NCBI GenBank assembly: GCA_039707465.1
Contig: CM077648.1
Location: forward strand, 29,019,119-29,083,118
From: Rhabdophis nuchalis
Taxonomy: Eukaryota; Chordata; Lepidosauria; Squamata; Natricidae
Direction: 5' to 3'
Length of the DNA stretch: 64,000 nucleotides
Part shown: positions 11,272-21,812 of the stretch, in pieces
Layout: the number at the start of each line of letters is the position of its first letter
How positions within the stretch are numbered: the stretch's first letter is position 1
Program-made: the position numbers and the translations under genes
The notes under the pieces: model-generated
Database searches by the model: none
What the model saw: only the letters and a program-made list of their open reading frames with translations
Told to the model about the DNA's origin: nothing

Positions 11272-11315
11272 CTCTGCTCTTGGGGATCTTCCTCCACGTC
11301 CTCCTCTGATTCAGC
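11272..11315 (-). CDS. TMEM131L: TMEM131L, coding exon 3 (internal, 44 nt)
   Basis: On the minus strand a CTAG acceptor precedes 44 nt, followed by a GTAAG donor. In the frame set by exon 2 it reads A-E-S-E-E-D-V-E-E-D-P-Q-E-Q plus two bases of a split Ser/Arg codon. This matches the acidic human stretch that I recall as GDSEEGLEEPSQEQS, directly after the exon-2 segment. The exon starts in phase 0 and ends in phase 2, consistent with exon 2 ending on a whole codon. It encodes part of the acidic luminal segment before the first conserved domain of this membrane protein. The next exon was not found, and at least 11.2 kb of intron lies to the left. The exon is tiny and was identified by position, phase and composition together. 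Confidence 0.85.
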
Positions 11316-11559
11316 CTAGTAACCAAAGAAAACACCACAAAGCTTTTAAGTAACATACGTGCATTTCCTACATATACTTTATTTCAGCAAAGCCAGTATT
11401 GTAACTGCTCAGTGATGTTTCATGTTAATTAAGCTACCACACTACAATGTTTTAATTTTTGAAAAATGCTACTAGCAAAATTAAACCTTTTTCAAGTAAA
11501 TGCCTAAATTTTCAAACATGTAACATAAGACCATGGTCTTATAAATAAATATAAATATT
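11316..11559. other. TMEM131L intron 2, no recognisable feature
   Basis: AT-rich sequence, ending in an AT-rich simple stretch near 11535-11610 that may be the tail of the following LINE relic. Confidence 0.4.
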
Positions 11560-12240
11560 ATATATAAATATAATGTATAAATACTTATAAATAAATAATA
11601 ACAACAATAACAATATAGAGAGCAATAGAAGAATAGAAGGTATTTTAGAAGACTGGAGGATAACAAAATAGAAAGACCTGCAAACAGAAATAGAATTACT
11701 GTGACCAAAGCAAGCACAGGTAGTACCAATAGAAATATGTGGCTTGTGTGCTTGTGTGATATAAAAGACAACAAAGTCTGGATAGTGAATAAGTCAATAC
11801 CAAGAGACAGCAGAAGAGAAGAGAAAGAACTGGAGAAGATAGCAAAATACAAAGACCTACAAAGAGAAATAGAATGACCGTGCCTGCTAGTACCAGTAGT
11901 AGCAGGCATTTTGGGTGCAATCTCAAAACAACTGAAGCATCATTTGAACATAGCTTGCTATGATAAATTCACCATCAGTCAATTGCAAAAGGCAGCTTTT
12001 ACTCAGAACAGCTTACATGCTGTGACAATACATCTAACAACATCAAACATCCACATCTGCCTATCCCTGGTCCTTGGAAAGGACTTCATAGGTAGACAAA
12101 AATGCCAAATCCAGTGTGAACATCTGGCTGATTGTGTGATGAACCATAATAAGCACTCGACAAAGAGATGGACAACAGCCAGACTATCAGCAACAGTTAA
12201 TAGCTGCATTAAGACTCATGGGAAAGTCCAGGAAATCTAT
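11560..12240 (+). mobile_element. Degenerate non-LTR retrotransposon relic with internal duplication
   Basis: Translation of the plus strand near 11835-12010 gives broken fragments such as KIAKYKDLQREIE, then VPVVAGILGAISKQLKHH and ISQLQKAAF. I recognise these as the C-terminal coding tail of a LINE seen in other reptiles; I cannot name the clade. The stretch at 11640-11720 is a diverged second copy of 11830-11905, so there is a local duplication. All frames are interrupted. Confidence 0.45.
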
Positions 12241-12951
12241 AATACATGACAAATGGCATTTCTTTTCCATAAATTAGGCCCTGGGAAAGCAGTATCTCGA
12301 AATCCCATAGCAAGCAGGCCTGTTGTTCACGGCATATTATCCTTGTGTATTCCACTGAGTAACACTCAAATAAACTTAAACATATCATTTCCCTTCTGAG
12401 AAGTGTCAATAGATAGACTTTGCTTAATACACACACTACTAAAGGTTTTCCCATTTGAGATTTTTTTTTCTATCATCCTTGGCAGGGAAATAACAAGACT
12501 GTAAGAGTCCTGTATTTCTGACTATAGAATGTAGCTTCCTCTTCCCACATTCGCATATGCCTCATCTTTAATACAGAGAAAAGAAAATGAAAATTCCAAT
12601 TTCTTTCTAATTGCAAAATGCACCCAGCTCTTATGATATCATAGTGCACACTTAAGTGCATGGGAAACACATAAGAAAACAAGTGTCTTTTCTTTTTATA
12701 ACCTACAGCCTTGCCCACAGATCTGGGGAGCAATATCCTAAAACATTCAAGAGTATTGCTTATTTATTTGGATACAAATTACTTTGTTATACTATTCATT
12801 GAATACTACCTGAACACCTGAAGCAAAACACTTTTTAGCTCATAATCTGTGCTTCTGACATCCAATCCATAAATATAAGAAATAATGGATGCCTTCAAAA
12901 TATATTAGCACTAGAACTCCCAGAATTAACAGCAGTCTGGAAGATTATAAC
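12241..12951. other. TMEM131L intron 2, no recognisable feature
   Basis: No recognised exon or repeat; AT-rich. Confidence 0.45.
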
Positions 12952-13182
12952 TATTATAGCAGTTCAAAAGCATGTAAAAATGCAAGTAGAAAAATAGGAA
13001 CCACCTTTTGTGGGAAGGTAACAGTGTTCTGTGCGTCTTTGGTATTTAGTCAAGATGGCCACATGACCACGGAACGTCTTTGGACAGCGCTAGCTCTTCG
13101 GATTTGAAACGGAGATGAGCACTGTCCCCCTAGAGTCGGGAACAACTAGCACATATGTGCAAGGGGAACCTTTACCTTTACA
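12952..13182 (+). mobile_element. Sauria-type SINE, 5'-truncated
   Basis: The sequence from AGCAGTTCAAAAGCATG through AAAATGCAAGTAGAAAAATAGG and ATGGCCACATGACCAC to GGGAACCTTTACCTTTAC matches the body and 3' tail of the squamate Sauria SINE. The full copy at 29.18-29.52 kb shares these blocks. The tRNA-like head is missing. Sauria SINEs are typical of lizards and snakes, so this supports the host assignment. Confidence 0.85.
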
Positions 13183-13350
13183 CTTGAAAGATACAGGCAA
13201 GGTCCTGTATCTTCTAAAGTGAAATAGGATTTGTGCCATCAAGATTTTATCGTTCTTTATAACAAAATATAGTATTCAAATCAGCAAGCATCCTTTGCAT
13301 TAATTTCATCATGTTTCTGTCCCAGCATTCATATTTAAGTATGACAAAGC

Positions 13351-13580
13351 CATGATGGCACAGTGGTTAGAATACAAAATGCTAACTCTGCTCACATTGC
13401 CAGAAGTTTGATTCCTTCGATCCTGACCAATTCAAGTTATCTCAGCCTTCCATCCTTTCAAGGTTGCTAAAATGGGAACTCAGATTATTGGGGCAATAGT
13501 TTGATTCTGTAAAATGCGTAGAGAAGGCTATAAAGCACTGTGAAGCAGTACATAAGTTGAAGTGTTATTGCTATTGTTGT
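13351..13580 (+). mobile_element. tRNA-derived SINE (MIR-like family), diverged
   Basis: The head GATGGCACAGTGGTTAGAAT resembles a Pol III A box. The tail TATAAAGCACTGTGAAGCAG, with a TTGCTATTGTTGTT end, matches the reverse of the 4.15-4.39 kb element. Confidence 0.7.
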
Positions 13581-13667
13581 TAACTGCATTAACTTGGTCT
13601 TTATAGGTTTTTTTTTTTTCAAAAGCAAATTTTATTACAAATAATCTCTTTAGAATCTGTGTAGTTG

Positions 13668-14022
13668 ACCTGTAACAATTTACTTAGTGATTGTTCAAAT
13701 TTACAACAGCACTTTGAAAAAACCGACTTATAACTATTTTTCACACTACCATTGCAGCAGCCCCATGGTTATGTATCAAAATTCAGATTCTTGCAACTGA
13801 CTCATATTTATGACAGTTGCAGTGATCTCATTTTGCAGCCTTCTGACAAGCAAAGTCTATGAGGAGGCCAGATTCACCTAACAACCACGTTACTAACAAT
13901 TGAAGTAATTCACTTAACTGTGCAAGAAAGATCATAAAATTTGGGGGGGGAAATCACTTAACACTTTCTCACTTAGCAACAAAAATTTTGGGCTCAATTG
14001 TGGTTGTAAATCGAGGACTACT
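13668..14022 (+). mobile_element. TIR element of the GTAGTCCTCGACTTAC family
   Basis: The right end reads GTTGTAAATCGAGGACTACT, followed by TA. The left end is the decayed inverted counterpart. Internal text includes ATGACAGTTGCAGTGATCTC and AATTTTGGGCTCAATTGTGG. About 350 bp, with no transposase. TA flanks suggest Tc1/mariner-superfamily mobilisation. Confidence 0.75.
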
Positions 14023-14065
14023 TACAAATACTTTAAATAAACATATAGTTTAGTTAAGACACCTA

Positions 14066-14315
14066 CTGTGTTTCCTTGAAAATAGGATAGGGTCTTATTT
14101 TCTTTTGACCCTCGAAATAAGCACTTGGACTTCTTTTCAGGGAGGTCTTATTATTTTTGAGGTGCAGGAGGCAGAGAGTGTGGTCACCTCGTGGCTGCTG
14201 CTGTGTTGCAATATTTTCAGGGAGGGCTTATTTGGGGGGAGGGCTTATTTTAGCGCATGCACTCAAAAGCCCAATGGGCTTATTTTACAGGGAGGTCTTA
14301 TTTGGGGAAACAGGG
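14066..14315. mobile_element. TIR element of the GTGTTTCC..AAAATA family
   Basis: Bounded by TA dinucleotides at 14064-14065 and 14316-14317. The left end CTGTGTTTCCTTGAAAATAG is the inverted counterpart of the right end TATTTGGGGAAACAGGG. Copies at 30050-30465 and split over 55338-59477 share the ends and the GGTCTTATTTT text. Non-coding; frames here are spurious. Confidence 0.85.
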
Positions 14316-14317
14316 TA

Positions 14318-17300
14318 TGAGAATGTACACAAATGGGACAAGATTCCTTTTTTGGAACTTTTACACTGCTTTTATTTAATCTATGTGTATGTGTCCCATA
14401 AAATTAAGAAAATACTACTCCAAGATGGAGTAACAAATGCACCCACATAAGACTTTAAAATATTCACTGGAGTCTTATTTTAGTTGTGTTCCTACATAGG
14501 AATTAAGACAGCCATGGACAAATAGGAGATTAGGCACAGTTTTCCAGTTCATAATGGACATGTTATTTATAAACCATAATGGGAACAAAATATGGTAACT
14601 TGTACAATTGCCCGTAGCAACTGATTATCTATAAGTCATTAGTTGAACAAGCATTAATGCAGTTGATTCCCAGAAATCAATATACTGCAGCAAGAAATGA
14701 CATTAGTATAATACGGGAAAATGCAATTAAGAATTTATAAACAAAGGAGTATTTGAATTGCAGCACTTCATCACTTTTGCTTTATGGTTTATCTCTATTC
14801 TTGAAAAATATTAGAAAAAGCCTACTGAAAAATATGGGGGGGTGGACGGGACTATTCTTTTTATGAGCATTTCAAGGTTACTCAAAATTTGAATTTGAGA
14901 TTCTACCAGTTTCTAAAATAAGAACATCAGTCTCATTACTTCCTAACTGAGAATTTAAAATGAAACTCTTAATTCACTTTCTACTTAATATTGGCATTGG
15001 ACTTGCATAGAGGCTAAACTCTATGCAAGGGTTTAAACTACAGGCCTGACAGAGAAACGGAACAATATGAAATTGAGTTTTCTCTTTAAAAAGCATTTAG
15101 GAAGTACCCAAAACACTCCAGCTCTTCTAAAATCTACTTCAAACTATCTCACAATAGACAAAGAAATTATTAGTCTTTATTCTAAATTCACTTCTGCTTT
15201 TTAAAACTGGCTGTAAGTATACTGAAACCAATCTATTTTCATACTAGTTCCTGCAAAATTTATATATGACTAGGAAGTCATATTAATAAAACCTTTGTGT
15301 TTCAGAAAAAAAATCTGAAGCATACTTTTATAGAAAAAAAAAATCCTGTTAAAGTAATATGTTCCTCACCCATAAAAAACAAAGAAATGTTTCGATTATC
15401 TTTCCACTCAAGGCTTACAGTCAGGTTTTTTTCATTTTTATATCCTTCAGGGTTATTAGACAATCATTCCTATAACTGCCAAAACCATTGCTTTAATGCC
15501 TAGGAATTATGATAGTAACAAACCAACGTACTATAAATGTAAGATAGGAGAAATAGGAAGATGCTTAAAGAACATTTCCAATTGCACAAAACTGAGATTC
15601 AGCTTTTTTCAAAACTCATTTGCTTCATCAAGATAATCATTGCTGCATGTTAAACTAATGCACCAATGAGGGTTGCTTCACCTTGCTACGCATGGCTGAA
15701 ACAAAGGTCAACTTTGCATGCAACATGCACTGTTGCTCATAAAGGAAGGCAAAAAAAGCATTGTGAAACAAAAGACCATTTGGTTCAGTCATACATAATT
15801 AACTGATGGCATAATATAATAATTTAGAATAATATTTATTTATATGCTCCATGAAAATATAATATACAACTAATTTAGATGATGTAAGCTATGCTAAACA
15901 TATCATAGTAATAAGCTTTCAGCTACTGTGCTGTCCTTGTCTGCACACAGATTTTGGACAAACAATAATTTGGCAAAATGCACAATATTAAACTTATTTT
16001 AGCTAGTTTGCTTACAATCCAGAAAAAAAAACACAATTTTACTTAAACACTCCTCCTTTGCTTTTCTAAACAGAACGCAGTCACTAATAATGCCATAATT
16101 TAAAACATTAGTATAAATAAAATGTAGTAACACTCTGAAGTTAATAAAAAATGGGTGATTACAACTAAACATAAAAGCATGTGATTTTTAAGTATACCAC
16201 CTTCAGTTTAGATAAAACAAATGAATATGCACTTCATCAATTAAAAACTAAACCAGAAAGCAAACATACTAAGTTTTCAAGTACCTGGAACTTGCAGTCA
16301 AGATCATTGCAGGAGTTACACCTTTCATAAGACTAAATGACATAACTACCCAAACAACAATACACATAAATCTACTTTAAAAAAAAAGTATAGTATACTT
16401 TTGCATAGTAAGAAATGGTCTCAGTAGGAATTCTCACGCATACTTTATTTCTACCATAGATATTTAAGTCCAAAGACAAGGGTTTATTTTTTCTAGGGAG
16501 TTGATGGAACTATCATGCTCTGCAAATGATCACTGAGGGATTAAGAAGCTGAAATAAGTTCCCCAAATAAATTCTTTCCATGCCAGATCCTCTTCTGCTA
16601 GTATTTATTCTGGTAGCCATGGAAGATATCATATGGAGAAGTTTTTTTAATCCTGAGGCCTTAAACTATATTGTTATATGAGGCCTCAATCTATCATATG
16701 AACTTCTGCAGCAGCTGGGGGTGAGACAAGTTATACCTTTCACATCTGGGCAGCACCAGGGAAGCTCTTTTAGTGCTTAGAAATAAACTCTTTTCAGCTC
16801 ATTGAGATTATACCTAAATTAGAAGACATGATTACAGAAAACCATAATCATGAATATCGCGTTGTTCATGAACGCGTGGAACTATAAACAGAATGTGGGT
16901 AAAATGCAAACCTAGATAGCTGCTAAAGAAAATATATCTGTAACCATTAAAAACTATTAAAGGAAAACCTTCTATTTAAGAATTTTTCTAAAAGTTTGCA
17001 TTTTAAAATAAGTAAAATTAATACACTGTGAGTATCCTCGCAATTTAACTGGCTATATTCCCTCACTTTAACAGGTATGGGAAGGCAGCAGAAATCGGTA
17101 TTACATTGTAACAAGAAAAAATGTCTTTATAAACATAGCCTGATACAATGTTCCTCAAGAAGTGGGCTTTAAAAACATGTAAAAAGTTCCTGAGATCTAC
17201 TGACAGCAATCTTCCCAGTACTGCCATCATATGTCAATGGATTTGTCCTACAAAATTATCAGGTGCAATCAGATTTAGAAATCTTGCAGAAGCTTGGTAC

Positions 17301-17598
17301 ATAACCTTCATTGTTTTATTTTGAAATTACAGCAAAATAGAGCCTGCAGTGTTACTGATATCTGGTGAAGACGAACATGGGGTAGCTTTCCAGCCACAAC
17401 CGCCACCATCTCTAAATCTTAGGCCACCATGACTTGCAGAACAATGTGGAGGAAAACACTGGCAATGTATGGAAATTATTTTTTTCCCCAGAGACACCCA
17501 ATCCCACTCTTCTAAGGGGAAGAATGATCTTATTCTATAGGGGCTACCACCCCATACATCCCTCCTGCTATTTACCTCTTCCCAGATGTTCTCCTTAC
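14318..17598. other. TMEM131L intron 2, no recognisable feature
   Basis: About 3.3 kb of AT-rich intron. I looked for exons and repeat termini on both strands and recognised none. Confidence 0.45.
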
Positions 17599-17669
17599 CT
17601 TAGCAGGCATCAGGAGTTCCCCTTCTTCTGCTTGCCACAGCTCCACCACATTGGGAATAGGATCAATGG
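17599..17669 (-). CDS. TMEM131L: TMEM131L, coding exon 2 (internal, 71 nt)
   Basis: A minus-strand AATCTAG acceptor, preceded by an unusual run of C residues, opens a 71-nt exon that closes with a GTAAGG donor. Joined to the last G of exon 1, the first codon is GCC (Ala). The reading is [20 protein letters not shown], then M-P-A-K. I recall the human TMEM131L text after GAQGQ as [24 protein letters not shown], an almost residue-for-residue match of the same length. This is the start of the mature luminal region after the signal peptide. The exon enters in phase 1 and leaves on a codon boundary, agreeing with both neighbours. Intron 1 is 1,006 nt and intron 2 is 6,283 nt. Confidence 0.95.
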
Positions 17670-17779
17670 CTAGATTGGGGGGGGGGGGATAGAGGGGGGA
17701 AAAAAAGAGGTAGAAACCTCAATCAGTGCCAAACCACTTCTAACCAGGTCAAGGGAGAATCGTGGCGACCTGGATCTTC

Positions 17780-19160
17780 GTATAGTTAAAGGGTGAGGAG
17801 GTCCCATGTTCTAGGACGGGGCCTTTCAGAGCGGCCCAAACATGTGGTCAGGCTTTTGTTTTGTTCGGGCTCGAGGCTGAGAGGCGCTTCCATATTGAAC
17901 GCTGCTGCAGACACCACGCGCGAAGAAAAGGGGAGTGTGGAGAGGCCGACTCGGGCTTGCCCAAGGCGCGCGCTTTGGCCTTTTATTCTTCAAAACAGCA
18001 AGTCGCGCGGGGCTGGGGAGATCTCAGGAGCCCCCCCCCCCACGTCCCCAAGTCCGAACAACCCACCCCTCCTTCTATGAGGCGGGTTGGGGAAGGTAGA
18101 AGGGAGAGCCTGGGCGAGGGATGGCGGCGTCGCTTTCTCAGCCACGCGAGCCCCAGCAGCAAGCAACAACAGCAGCAGCGTGTTGCCCGAGCAGGGCGGG
18201 AAGAGAGAAAGAGAGGGGGCGGCGATGGCAAGTCCTGAAAGCGGCGTCCACACGTTCAGAGAGTGCGAAGGCGCCTTCGACGGTTTGCCACACTTTATTG
18301 ACTGATCTGCCACACGCCTCGTGCAAAGGAGCTGTTCGTTTTTCTCCCCCCCTCCCTCCTCGCTGCTTTTTTTTGTGTGTGTGCGCGAAGCTTTAAGCAA
18401 CGAGGCAGGAAGGGGAACTTGGCTCTTTTTTCTCCCCCTTTCTGGGCGCCAGGGAAGGCAGCAGCCGGAGTGGTTGCTGCACAAAGGGAGGCGTAGAGAG
18501 AGAGAGCGGGGAGAGGGTGGGAAACCTCCGTCCACTTTCGCCCTTGTCAGACCCTGGACCTCTTCTGGTCGACCTCCCCTGCCCCCCCCCCCCCCACTAG
18601 CTCCCCCCGCCTTCACCTCCCGCTGCAGGATCGGCGGTGGCCACCCTCGAGTGTTTGGCCAGGCTCCTTTTTTACCTTGGCCCTGCGCTCCTCCCAGACG
18701 GAAACCAGGCAAAAGGACCTGAAAGACGCCGAGCAGGAGGTTCATGGCCGTGGCGACGCGGCAGTAGCTGCTCTGCGACGGGTAGCGCAGCCCCGCCATG
18801 CTGCTGAGGCGGCTGCTTTCCTGTCTGCCCGAGCTGGCTGGCGGAGCTACAGCTGTGGCGGCGGCAGCATTGGCCGCCTCCTCCTCCTCCCCTTCCCCCG
18901 CTCCAGGCGCGTGTGCGGCAGAGATAGAGAAGGCTGCGCGGCACAGGGCGGTGGAGTATAAGAATACAGTTCTCCCCCCCCTCCGCCTCGCTGGGGCTCC
19001 GCCCGGAGGCGGTGGCTCGGCTGCTGTTACCGCCGCCCAGAGCACATGGAAGGCAGGCCGAGCAGGCAGCGAAGGGAGAGGACGGGCAAGGCCCCGACTC
19101 TGGGTTTGGCCTCCTTTATTCAGGCCGTCTGTTTGCTCAAAGGTAGGGCTTGTCCGCCCG
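17780..19160 (-). promoter_or_regulatory. CpG island and probable TMEM131L promoter / 5' UTR / first intron
   Basis: This is the only stretch outside the hAT element and L2 copies that is strongly GC-rich with frequent CpG. It surrounds TMEM131L exon 1 at 18676-18799 and extends over intron 1 and about 350 bp upstream. GC-box-like CCGCCC motifs occur at about 19031-19036 and 19155-19160. No convincing TATA box is seen, which fits a CpG-island promoter. Transcription start cannot be placed from sequence alone. Long frames on both strands here (for example 351 codons on the minus strand) are GC-rich chance frames, apart from the exon-1 part. There are long C runs at 18028-18039 and 18583-18597. 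Confidence 0.7.
18676..18799 (-). CDS. TMEM131L: TMEM131L, coding exon 1 (start codon to first donor)
   Basis: The minus-strand ATG at 18799-18797 in a good context (GCAGCATGG) opens 41 codons plus one base, ending at a GGTAAAAA donor. The protein begins M-A-G-L-R-Y-P, then has C-R-V-A-T-A-M-N-L-L-L-G-V-F-Q-V-L-L-P and G-G-A-Q-G-Q. This matches the human TMEM131L start as I recall it (MAGLRRPQ..., then NLLLGVFQVLLP, then GGAQGQ). The hydrophobic stretch at residues 19-31 is a signal peptide for ER entry. TMEM131-family proteins are type I membrane proteins with PapD-like luminal domains. TMEM131L has been linked to thymocyte proliferation and Wnt/LRP6 control. The frame stays open for 82 codons upstream but contains no in-frame ATG there, so this ATG is the natural start. 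Confidence 0.96.
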
Positions 19161-19396
19161 TCGTTCTAAGCTGCAGCATAAACCGTTGGTCCTCAGTTCT
19201 GCATTAGGCATGGCGGGCCTTCCCCCACCTCCCCTTTCTTCTTCTTGTTCCCCACACCTGTTCAAGCTCTTTGGCAGAAGCTTTCACTGCTGAAGCGGTG
19301 GGTGTTTTGCCTGGAGCAGAAACTCGTCCTAGATGATCTCCAAGGACTTTGACACACACACACACACCCCTTTTTTAACGATTTCCTTCATCCATT
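19161..19396. other. Intergenic flank of TMEM131L
   Basis: Moderately GC-rich sequence between the CpG island and the solo LTR, with a short (AC)n run at about 19353-19368. It ends in CATT, the left copy of the LTR target duplication (19393-19396). Confidence 0.5.
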
Positions 19397-20261
19397 TGTT
19401 GGAAGTGAGCACTCACCTGTCCTAGAGAAATGAAATATTTTAGGAAATATTAAAAAGGCAGAATATTTCCCCTAAAAAAGTAGAAACCCAAGAGAGGCAG
19501 GAACTCAGCCACCCCCACCTTTGTGAATGAGCCATTAACAATGAGCTAGGCTACTCTTCATAACAAGGGTAGGATTAACCCTCTACCGATCTCACCATAT
19601 GGCACCTGGGAAGAAGCAATGCTCAACCAAACATGGACTCAAAACACAGCCTGCAGTTGCCCCTGCATGGCCCCAAGGAAGTCTGACAACCTGTAGGAAA
19701 TTAAAACCCACCCCTCCTATAAAAATGAAATATCCTAAGAAATATTGAAAAGGCAGCATATTATATTTCCCTGGATAAGAAATGGAGAAACATGTTTTAG
19801 GCAAGAAACAGACTCACTCTTAATAGCTTTGTCAATGGGCCATTAAAAGACCTGAGCCAGTCTATTATATATAAAATCTCCCCCCCCCCCCTTCAGCGTC
19901 AGGGTGATGGGTTTAAGGCGTGATAGTATTAGCCCTTTACTCATCTCACCACAGGGCACCTGGGAAGAAGCAATGCTCAACCAAACTTGCACTCAAAGCA
20001 CAACCTACAGAGTTGCCCCTGCATGGCCCCATGGGAGTCTTGACAACAAATCTGTGGAAAGTTATCACCCGGCCCTCTCCCAGGAAAATGAAATATCCTA
20101 GGAAATATTGAGAAGACAGAATATTACATTTCCCTGGGTGTGAAAAGGGAGAAACATGCTTTAAAGACAGAGTAGCTCCCTGCAGCTTCCTGCCCACCCC
20201 CCTTTGTCAATGGGCCATTAAGATGCCCAAGCGAGTCTCTCTACATGCTAAAGAGTTAAAA

Positions 20262-20371
20262 TACAAATACAATAGCAGAGTTGGAAGGGACCTTGGAGTT
20301 CATCTAGTCCAACTCCCTGCCTAGGTAGGAAGCCCTATACCATTTGAGACAAATGGCTATCCAACATCTTA
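20262..20371 (-). mobile_element. CR1-type LINE 3' tail fragment (first of a pair)
   Basis: Contains AGAGTTGGAAGGGACCTTGG, ATCTAGTCCAACTCCCTGCC and ACAAATGGCTATCCAACATC, the reverse complement of a CR1 3' end. It is nested in the LTR and followed directly by a second, longer copy; both begin with ACAATAGCAGAGTTGGAAGG. Confidence 0.8.
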
Positions 20372-20585
20372 CAATACAATACAATAGCAGAGTTGGAAGG
20401 GACCTTGTAGGTCTTCTAGTCCAACCCCCTGCGTGGGCAGGAACTTTATACCATTTCAGACAAATGGCTATCTAACATCTTTTTAAAGACTTCCAGGGTT
20501 GGGGCATTCACAACTTCTGGAGGCAAGCTGTTCCAGAGGTTAATTGTTCTAACTCAGGAAATTTCAGCTGTCAGGAAAGCTGAAG
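20372..20585 (-). mobile_element. CR1-type LINE 3' end (second of a pair, longer)
   Basis: Same family and orientation as the preceding fragment, continuing through GGGGCATTCACAACTTCTGG and GGCAAGCTGTTCCAGAGGTT to AATTGTTCTAACTCAGGAAA. It repeats the first 100 bp of its neighbour with few changes, so the pair arose by duplication or by two insertions at one spot. Confidence 0.8.
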
Positions 20586-20794
20586 GAAAGTTCTTCCCTT
20601 CAGCTCCAGGATAATGGCATTAAGGCATGATTAGCCTTTACCCACTCACCACATGGCATCTGAGAACTCAACCAAACCTGGATTCAAAACACAGCCTAGA
20701 GAGTTGTCCCTGCATGGCCCCATGGGAGCCTGACAACCAATAGAATACATTTCTTACACAGGATCAGGAAACAGAGAGGTGGGGCTGAACAGGT

Positions 20795-20802
20795 TATAAA
20801 AA
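20795..20802 (+). promoter_or_regulatory. LTR TATA-like box
   Basis: TATAAAAA about 100 bp upstream of the ATTAAA signal, in the normal position for the U3/R border of an LTR. Confidence 0.6.
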
Positions 20803-20894
20803 GCCTAGCAAGCCCCTTCTCTTCTTCTCCATCAACATTGAAGCATGTGATCATCTTTTCTGTTCAGGACTCAAGCCATGTGGTCCTGTCCACC

Positions 20895-20900
20895 ATTAAA
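20895..20900 (+). terminator. LTR polyadenylation-type signal
   Basis: ATTAAA in the presumed R region, about 80 bp before the LTR end and followed by GT/T-rich sequence (CTCCGGTGTCTTTTTCC). Confidence 0.55.
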
Positions 20901-20986
20901 CCCATCTTTTCAAGCAGCCTCCATGTCTCCGGTGTCTTTTTCCCCATTTGGAGCTGAACCCAGAAGGGCAATTTCTCCAACACATT

Positions 20987-21654
20987 TTATCTATTTTGGG
21001 AGGAGAAAGGCCACTCACACAATGGAGACCCCCTAAAAATATGCTTTGTTATTAGAATTATTGTTAAAGTGTAGTGATAAACTGTCTTTCAAGGCAGTAA
21101 AAACCATCTGCTGATGAATGACCCAAAGGCTAAATATCACTATTTTGACTTTTTCTTTGCATTTTCCACTTGAAACAGAAAAAAATAACGGATACAGGAT
21201 ACAATGGAAAGTAATGGGAGAAGTTCAAATGAACATTTTTAAATATTCTGGCTTTTCAGTCTTAATATTGTAGGACTGGTGGCACATTTAACTATTTGAA
21301 AAGTAGGGCTAAATTAGATTTGAACCTGCATCAATCAAATTCAAAATTAGCATTCTGAACAGTATGGTTCCTTCCTGGATTTCTGGTGACTTGCTCAGGG
21401 TGGAAGATGTAAGATGCAGAATTTTAGAAAAGATAAGCTTAGGTTCATGCAACATTTAAGTCACAACCCCTGGTTTACTACATTAAAAAAAAGATCTAGC
21501 ACACAATTGCCAAAAGACTTAGATCTCACAAGTGACTTTATTTCTGTTTAGTGTAACTTTTATTTGGATGTTTATAAATGATTGATTGCATAGATTTTAA
21601 ATTGAAATATCTGTATCTCTTTCCACTTTGTAGAACAAATGAAAAATTTATTGT
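20987..21654. other. Intergenic, no recognisable feature
   Basis: AT-rich spacer between TMEM131L and MND1; nothing recognised. Confidence 0.45.
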
Positions 21655-21812
21655 ATTATCTATTTTTTTATGAAGCCTCGGAGGGGGCCAACACCTCCGA
21701 CATAGAGGTTCTCAAAATGTCTTTGTATTGCCTTATACCCTTTTCCTATTTTTTCTAAAATTTGTAAAACCCAATAAAACTTTTTCAAAACAAAAAATAA
21801 ATAAATAAATAA
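21655..21812 (+). mobile_element. Probable LINE 3' end with (AAAT)n tail
   Basis: A short segment ends in AAAACCCAATAAAACTTTTT, then an A-rich tail with (AAAT) repeats at 21787-21812. The polyadenylation-like signal and tail suggest the 3' end of an L1-like LINE. I cannot confirm the family. Confidence 0.4.

Larger units (their letters stand above)
19425..20750 (+). repeat. Three-fold U3 tandem repeat within the solo LTR
   Basis: Units start at about 19425, 19722 and 20085, each near AAATGAAATAT followed by AAATATT. Shared blocks include CTCACCA, GGCACCTGGGAAGAAGCAAT, TTGCCCCTGCATGGCCCC and GTCAATGGGCCATTAA. The third unit resumes at about 20605-20750 after the CR1 insertion. Confidence 0.85.
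19397..20982 (+). mobile_element. Solo LTR of an endogenous retrovirus-like element (1,586 bp)
   Basis: The element starts TGTTGGA and ends TCCAACA, a classic TG..CA inverted-repeat boundary. It is flanked by the 4-bp direct repeat CATT at 19393-19396 and 20983-20986. A TATA-like TATAAAAA lies at 20795-20802, and an ATTAAA polyadenylation-type signal at 20895-20900, in the right order for U3-R-U5 on the plus strand. U3 contains three copies of a roughly 300-360 bp unit. Two CR1 3' tails are inserted in the third. No internal gag, pol or env sequence is adjacent, so this is a recombined solo LTR. The 4-bp duplication is what gammaretrovirus-like integrases make. Confidence 0.85.

Noticed and set aside
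17990..19045. 351-codon minus-strand frame as a single gene
   Set aside because: Only residues 83-123 are real TMEM131L exon 1. The frame then runs through a splice donor into intron 1, and upstream of the ATG there is no start codon.
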